From contig JANQOC010000365.1 in NCBI GenBank assembly GCA_028279265.1, positions 1-9,229 on the forward strand: a DNA stretch of 9,229 bases, read 5' to 3'. Under the pieces are notes generated by a model that did not search any database, was not told the origin of the DNA, and was given only the letters and a program-made list of their open reading frames with translations. This document shows positions 6,245 through 9,229 of this stretch, piece after piece (within the stretch, counting starts at the first letter, position 1; each line of letters starts with the position of its first letter). Source of the stretch: Hyphomicrobiales bacterium. Lineage in GTDB: Bacteria > Pseudomonadota > Alphaproteobacteria > Rhizobiales > CAYWUX01. The translations under genes and the position numbers were made by a program.

Positions 6245-7138
6245 TTACTGAGCACCACCGAGAACCGAAATTCCCCGGGGGATCACCAGCGTATCAGAAT
6301 CGCTATCAGACCCGGTGTCCGCATCCTGTCGCGTTTCGGTCTCCTGGGATTGCTGCTCCCGGACTTGTGTTTCCACGGCTTGAATTTCCGAACGACCGGC
6401 AACAACCGGTGTGCGGTCGGTATCACCGGCGGCGGGCAGAGTTTCCCGGAACGGCTGGTCCTTGGAGACGGTTTCCGTGCGCGGGCTTCGTTTTGAAATC
6501 TGTTTGGCTTCGTCTTCCAGAAGTGACAGATTTTTTCGCGCCTGGCGATGATCGGGATCAATTGTCAAAGCCGAGCGGTAGGCATTCAGGGCAGAGGCCC
6601 GCTGCCCGGTCTTGTAGTAGACGTTTCCCAGATTGTTGACCGCATCCGCATTCACAAGATTTAGTTTGATCGCGACTTTGTAGTCGGCAATAGCGGCGTT
6701 CAAATCACCTTTGGCCTCGAACACATTGGCACGATTGAAATAGGCCAGGGAAAATTCCGGGTCCTGTTCAATGGCAATGGAATAGTTAGCTATAGCGCGC
6801 CCATACTGTCCCATGCGTTCATAGACAACGCCGCGATTGAGCCGCACGATCAGGTCCCGGGGGCGCAGTCTCACAGCTTTTGTGAAATCGGATATGGCGC
6901 GCTTGAACTGCTTCGTCCGGTAATAAGCCATGGCCCGGTGATTGTAGACGAGGGCCAGCTCTTTTCGACCGAGATGGCGAGACTTCAGAAGCTGGGTGCA
7001 CCCTGAAATCTGCTTTTCGCTATTGGCGGACTGATTGCAATCCGCGATCGAACCGGCCTGAGCATCGGCGCGATAAAAAAACAGCAGTCCAAAACATACG
7101 CAAAACGCCCACTGCCGGATAAATGAAAGCCCCCGCAT
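6245..7138 (-). CDS. Exported TPR protein with a Cys pair and an acidic low-complexity tail
   Basis: The product has 297 residues. An N-terminal signal peptide (MRGLSFIRQ, a hydrophobic core WAFCVCFGLLFF, then ADAQA before the probable cut near residues 26-28) sends it across the inner membrane. The mature part begins with a short cap containing Cys34 and Cys47, spaced by 12 residues and able to form a disulfide in the periplasm. Four TPR units follow at about 61-94, 95-128, 129-162 and 163-196. The remaining 100 residues are rich in Glu, Gln, Thr, Asp and Ser (for example DTGSDSDSDT) and look disordered. The start is supported by AGGAGA on the minus strand (plus 7145-7150), 6 bases upstream of the ATG, the strongest ribosome binding site in the window. 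It is convergent with the membrane-protein gene ending at 6108. It may follow the zinc-ribbon gene, 129 bases upstream. No enzymatic motif is visible; a scaffold role is inferred from the TPRs. Confidence 0.9.
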   Translation of the reverse strand: MRGLSFIRQWAFCVCFGLLFFYRADAQAGSIADCNQSANSEKQISGCTQLLKSRHLGRKELALVYNHRAMAYYRTKQFKRAISDFTKAVRLRPRDLIVRLNRGVVYERMGQYGRAIANYSIAIEQDPEFSLAYFNRANVFEAKGDLNAAIADYKVAIKLNLVNADAVNNLGNVYYKTGQRASALNAYRSALTIDPDHRQARKNLSLLEDEAKQISKRSPRTETVSKDQPFRETLPAAGDTDRTPVVAGRSEIQAVETQVREQQSQETETRQDADTGSDSDSDTLVIPRGISVLGGAQ

Positions 7139-7190
7139 GCTTTCTCTCCTTAAATTCAGCGTCGTTCTGCAATTGTTACAGAGATTCTAA

Positions 7191-7232
7191 TAAACAAAAA
7201 ACCTCAGACCGCGTCTTTTCCCCGTTGGTTTT
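7191..7232 (-). terminator. Terminator candidate between the zinc-ribbon ORF and the TPR gene (minus strand)
   Basis: On the minus strand AAAACC (plus 7227-7232) can pair with GGTTTT (plus 7198-7203). A small inner AGAC-GCG-GTCT helix lies between them, and the T-rich run TTTTTTGTTTA follows. The outer helix is only six pairs and the loop is long, so it is a moderate candidate. If it works, the TPR gene at 7138 would need its own promoter or depend on readthrough. Confidence 0.3.
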
Positions 7233-7267
7233 CCCCTTCTTTTGGCGACGAATTGGAGGATTACTCT

Positions 7268-7444
7268 CTAATTCTGTTGATTCTGCTGATTTGCTTTCTG
7301 CTTGGTTTCAACATCGAACGTGAGTTGTTCGGCGCATTTCGAACAGAGCCGCGAGGCGCGGGGGCGATTCTCCAAATCCACATCACCCCCGCATTTGTAA
7401 CATTTCAGGGGAGCCCTATTCTCAGTTCTGAGCTGTACAGCCAT
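7268..7444 (-). CDS. Small CxxC-x15-CxxC zinc-ribbon protein
   Basis: With the ATG at 7444 the product has 58 residues. It contains CYKCGG and, 15 residues after the second Cys, CSKC, a clean four-cysteine zinc-ribbon pattern. The C-terminal tail is polar, ending in repeated Gln/Asn (QQNQQN). Such small ribbons occur in nucleic-acid-binding and regulatory proteins, but no specific family was recognised. The frame remains open upstream, with an ATG at 7480 (70 residues) and a TTG at 7546 (92 residues). I prefer 7444 because AGAGG lies about 10 bases upstream and the other starts have no ribosome binding site. A plus-strand frame overlaps it almost fully but has no motif. The gene diverges from the membrane-protein gene at 7957 and precedes the TPR gene at 7138 on the same strand. 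Confidence 0.5.
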   Translation of the reverse strand: MAVQLRTENRAPLKCYKCGGDVDLENRPRASRLCSKCAEQLTFDVETKQKANQQNQQN

Positions 7445-7682
7445 AACCTCGATACCTCTGTTGTTAGCTACGACATTCATGTCTTTGACCGATGGCAGAC
7501 ATCGATCTCCGGCGGTATTGCAGATCTCTGACGAAAGATCTTTCAACGCATTGATTCACAAGAATAAATATCAGTAATTGAAGCGAGTGAATTTACCCTT
7601 GGCGGGTTTTATCCTGCGGAATTCTCATCGAGTTTTTACCCCCAGCTTCTTGCAATTCCTCGCGAAATTCGTATCACAGTCT

Positions 7683-7704
7683 CCTTTGCCGAATGCGGCA
7701 GAGG
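7683..7704. repeat. Stable 9-bp hairpin with AATG tetraloop
   Basis: CCTTTGCCG at 7683-7691 pairs with CGGCAGAGG at 7696-7704 over nine positions (one G-T wobble), around the loop AATG. It is the most stable small hairpin I found outside coding sequence. Neither strand has a T-tract directly after it, so it is not a standard terminator. A short palindrome, GAAAC-A-GTTTC, follows at 7705-7715. Confidence 0.45.
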
Positions 7705-7784
7705 GAAACAGTTTCGGTGACACGCTCCGAAGTTAGTCCCCAAGTGTGAAGTTTTGCTGATGCCATGACAGAATAAAACAAAAA

Positions 7785-7823
7785 ATATTGCAATGCAGTA
7801 TTGCCGTTGCTGCATAGCAATAT
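7785..7823. repeat. 39-base imperfect palindrome, 13 of 14 pairs
   Basis: ATATTGCAATGCAG at 7785-7798 is the inverted repeat of CTGCATAGCAATAT at 7810-7823, with one A-A mismatch and an 11-base centre. Within it GCAAT (7790-7794) can pair instead with ATTGC (7800-7804), so two alternative folds exist. The -35 of a promoter candidate lies in its centre, which suggests an operator for a dimeric regulator. Confidence 0.5.
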
Positions 7824-7829
7824 CATAAT
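7801..7829 (+). promoter_or_regulatory. Promoter candidate for the gene at 7957
   Basis: TTGCCG at 7801-7806 and CATAAT at 7824-7829 (five of six to TATAAT) are exactly 17 bases apart. A second CATAAT lies at 7835-7840, because TCATAAT is repeated with an 11-base period, about one helical turn. Transcription would start near 7836 and leave a leader of about 120 bases that includes the dyad at 7881-7901. The -35 is embedded in the palindrome at 7785-7823, so a protein bound there would block it. Confidence 0.4.
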
Positions 7830-7880
7830 TGTGTCATAATGGTTGCGGTCGATATTGGGGATCGCAAATTATACCTATCC

Positions 7881-7901
7881 CACGATCATGATCCGATCGT
7901 G
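7881..7901. repeat. 7-7-7 dyad CACGATC-N7-GATCGTG
   Basis: CACGATC at 7881-7887 is the perfect inverted repeat of GATCGTG at 7895-7901. A smaller GATCATGATC palindrome is nested at 7884-7893. It lies in the leader of the gene at 7957, about 55 bases before its start and 43 bases before the ribosome binding site. It could be an operator or a leader hairpin. Confidence 0.35.
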
Positions 7902-7956
7902 TTGCCTTAAAACCGGAAGCTCACACTTTTAAGTATGACAAATAGGGGTTCAGATA

Positions 7957-8478
7957 TTGAGCGATCGCGAATTTTTCGACGGATTCACAGTTTGCTACGG
8001 CAGTGATCGAGGAGATTTTCGATTTTTTGTGTCTGCCCTGATCGGAAGTGTCTCCGTCATCGTGTTTTTTGTTGCCGGTCAACCTCTGGCTTTGGCCGTG
8101 GCGCTCTTGTTTCTGGGCTCGGCCTATTATCATTTTCCCCTGGTCGAGAAGAAAGTGCCACGTCTGGGCGCCAGCCAGTACGGTATTTTCGTTGACGGGT
8201 TCGGTATAATTGACTGGCGGGCAGTCGCGGATATCGAAATCCGGACCTATGCGGTGCGTTCCATTGAGAACAAGGAACTTGTCATTGAACTCAACCGGGA
8301 TGTGGATGCGGCCCTGATCTCCGACTGGCGGAAATTGCCGATTTACAGGTTGCTCATGAAGCTTCCCTGGCGTCTTCGGGATGAGCGTGTCCTGTCGGTT
8401 CAGCTTGAACCCTTTTCGATAAACAAAGACAAATTGCTCGAGACCCTGCAACGCATGCGCTCTTTCTACAGAAACTAG
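7957..8478 (+). CDS. Small two-pass membrane protein with PH-like C-terminal region
   Basis: The product has 173 residues. Two closely spaced hydrophobic segments lie at about 22-40 (FRFFVSALIGSVSVIVFFVA) and 42-58 (QPLALAVALLFLGSAYY), leaving a cytoplasmic tail of about 110 residues. The tail begins with SQYGIFVDGFGIIDWRAVADIEI (about 73-95), then strand-like ELVIELN and a final helix with LLETLQRM. The 'xGIxxxGxGxIxWxxIxxI' run resembles bacterial PH-like membrane proteins of the STM3941/YdbT kind; this is judged by pattern and not proven. The start is TTG at 7957. TAGGGG at 7943-7948 sits 8 bases upstream, an in-frame TGA at 7936-7938 closes the frame above it, and no ATG occurs before the first membrane segment. 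The gene is convergent with the TPR gene ending at 8497, 18 bases away. Function unknown; a membrane-surface role is inferred. Confidence 0.83.
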   Translation: MSDREFFDGFTVCYGSDRGDFRFFVSALIGSVSVIVFFVAGQPLALAVALLFLGSAYYHFPLVEKKVPRLGASQYGIFVDGFGIIDWRAVADIEIRTYAVRSIENKELVIELNRDVDAALISDWRKLPIYRLLMKLPWRLRDERVLSVQLEPFSINKDKLLETLQRMRSFYRN

Positions 8479-8488
8479 GGGTATCAAT

Positions 8489-8506
8489 CCTGAAGTTCAG
8501 TTCAGG
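8489..8506. terminator. Hairpin across the convergent junction
   Basis: CCTGAA at 8489-8494 pairs with TTCAGG at 8501-8506 around GTTCAG. It covers the stop codon of the minus-strand TPR gene (8497-8499) and starts ten bases after the stop of the plus-strand gene. Being symmetrical it could act on both strands, but it has no T-tract, so real terminator activity is uncertain. Confidence 0.25.
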
Positions 8507-9126
8507 GGAATGCCGAGCTTTCGCAAATTTTCACGCGCGCTAGGAAAATTGGGATCAAGGGCGAGAGCTTTCTTATAATCCTCGATAGCGCGGGCCCTGT
8601 CTCCCGATTGCTGATAGGCGGCGCCGCGATTGTTATAGGCCGGCGCCGATTGCGGATTAAGTTCCAGGGCCGCGTCAAAATTCTCGATTGCTGAGGTATA
8701 ATTTTTCAACTGCAGGAATGCGAGGCCGCGATTGACGAAGGCCCGATCATAAGACGGATCGCTTTGGATGGCCTTATCGTAGTTGGCAATGGCCGCATCG
8801 TATCTTTTGCTCCTGAAATAATAATTGCCGCGGTTCTGATAGGCCCTGGCGTTGGTAGGGTCGATTTCGATGGCTCGATTGAAATCTTTCAGAGCCTGTT
8901 CGTTCTGTGCCAGACGAAGGTGGGCATTGCCGCGGTTGGAATGGGCAATAGACAGGTTCTTCCGATCCACACGCTTTTCCGAAATAATCTGGCTGCAGGC
9001 CTGAACCGTGATTTCCGGTGAGGATTTCGTGCAGTCCGCCCAAGGGTCGGCGGCGGCCATGGTGCCGGCAAAGAAACCGTAAAGAAACCCGGGCACCAGA
9101 ACTGAAATCAGAAACTTTGTACGCAT
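8497..9126 (-). CDS. Exported TPR protein with a Cys pair and four TPR repeats
   Basis: From the ATG at 9126 the product has 209 residues. It has a signal peptide (MRTKF, core LISVLVPGFLYGFFAG, then TMAAA before the mature DPW). Next is a short cap with two Cys 12 positions apart (DC ... AC, residues 32 and 44), then four TPR units at about 57-90, 91-124, 125-158 and 159-192, with a short end (RKLGIPLN). The Cys pair and layout match the other minus-strand TPR protein at 6245-7138, without its long acidic tail. An in-frame ATG at 9144 would add six residues (MIIRLQ). Neither start has a clear ribosome binding site, and 9126 gives a more typical signal peptide. It is probably periplasmic, acting as a binding scaffold; the partner is unknown. 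The gene is convergent with the membrane-protein gene at 7957-8478. Its promoter would lie in the AT-rich 85 bases before the window's right end, where I see no convincing hexamers. Confidence 0.9.
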   Translation of the reverse strand: MRTKFLISVLVPGFLYGFFAGTMAAADPWADCTKSSPEITVQACSQIISEKRVDRKNLSIAHSNRGNAHLRLAQNEQALKDFNRAIEIDPTNARAYQNRGNYYFRSKRYDAAIANYDKAIQSDPSYDRAFVNRGLAFLQLKNYTSAIENFDAALELNPQSAPAYNNRGAAYQQSGDRARAIEDYKKALALDPNFPSARENLRKLGIPLN

Positions 9127-9229
9127 CTGTAACCGGATAATCATTAAATCAACAAATCAAAAGATGAGACCAAGGCATAAATCACATAGACGCCAGAGCT
9201 TGGCTAAATTATTATCGAGTTTGCCGAAC

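Larger units (their letters stand above)
7547..7956. other. Hairpin-rich intergenic region between divergent genes
   Basis: About 410 AT-rich bases separate the zinc-ribbon frame from the membrane-protein gene. I find no convincing coding frame; the longest minus-strand ATG frame in its middle is about 30 codons and lacks a ribosome binding site. The stretch holds a strong 9-pair tetraloop hairpin (7683-7704), a 14-position near-perfect palindrome (7785-7823), a doubled TCATAAT (7823-7840) and a 7-7-7 dyad (7881-7901). It could be a compound promoter region, a small RNA gene, or both. Confidence 0.5.

Noticed and set aside
7184..7189. TAGAAT (minus strand) as -10 for the TPR gene at 7138
   Set aside because: It matches five of six positions, but no acceptable -35 lies 15-18 bases upstream, so I did not list it as a promoter.
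7253..7531. Plus-strand frame of 92 codons opposite the zinc-ribbon ORF
   Set aside because: Its first codons are hydrophobic, but the rest has no motif. The opposite strand has a clean four-cysteine pattern and explains the openness better.
7921..8487. Minus-strand frame of 188 codons
   Set aside because: It is the antisense shadow of the plus-strand membrane-protein gene, which has a ribosome binding site, two membrane segments and PH-like strands.

Overview
The window reads as bacterial chromosomal DNA of moderate GC, most likely from an alphaproteobacterium. That placement is an inference from protein style: exported proteins built of 'YNNRGN'-type TPR repeats, a fused Nnr, and a possible CtrA-type TTAA-N7-TTAA box. 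No marker gene settles the taxon. I see no rRNA, tRNA, CRISPR array, transposase, integrase or phage gene.

Left part (1-2382). The first 96 bases look like the 3' end of a gene entering from the left. After about 380 bases without a confident gene comes a two-gene operon. It encodes a small VOC/glyoxalase-fold protein of the STM3117-like type and, 11 nt later, the bifunctional NAD(P)H-hydrate repair enzyme Nnr (epimerase plus ADP-dependent dehydratase). Both concern small-molecule damage or detoxification.

Middle (2383-6108). Two forward genes follow. The first is an exported protein with about ten TPR repeats and an unrecognised C-terminal domain. The second is a two-pass membrane protein with a long proline-rich N-terminal segment and a C-terminal region that looks PH-like. 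The second gene has a long leader with a good sigma70-like promoter and two perfect 21-bp dyads. Its most likely start is a GTG at 4567.

Right part (6109-9229). Two further exported TPR proteins lie on the minus strand (6245-7138 and 8497-9126). They share one architecture: signal peptide, a Cys-x11/12-Cys pair, then four TPRs. Between them are a probable small CxxC/CxxC zinc-ribbon protein (minus strand) and a small two-pass membrane protein with a PH-like tail (plus strand, TTG start). The roughly 400 bp between those two are rich in hairpins and contain a promoter candidate buried in a 39-bp imperfect palindrome.

How the parts relate. The metabolite-repair operon looks independent of the rest. 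From 2629 onward the window alternates exported TPR proteins with two-pass membrane proteins that may carry PH-like domains. A cell-envelope role is a reasonable guess, but nothing here assigns a biochemical function. This alternation, and the unusual regulatory dyads, are the most promising undescribed material in the window.
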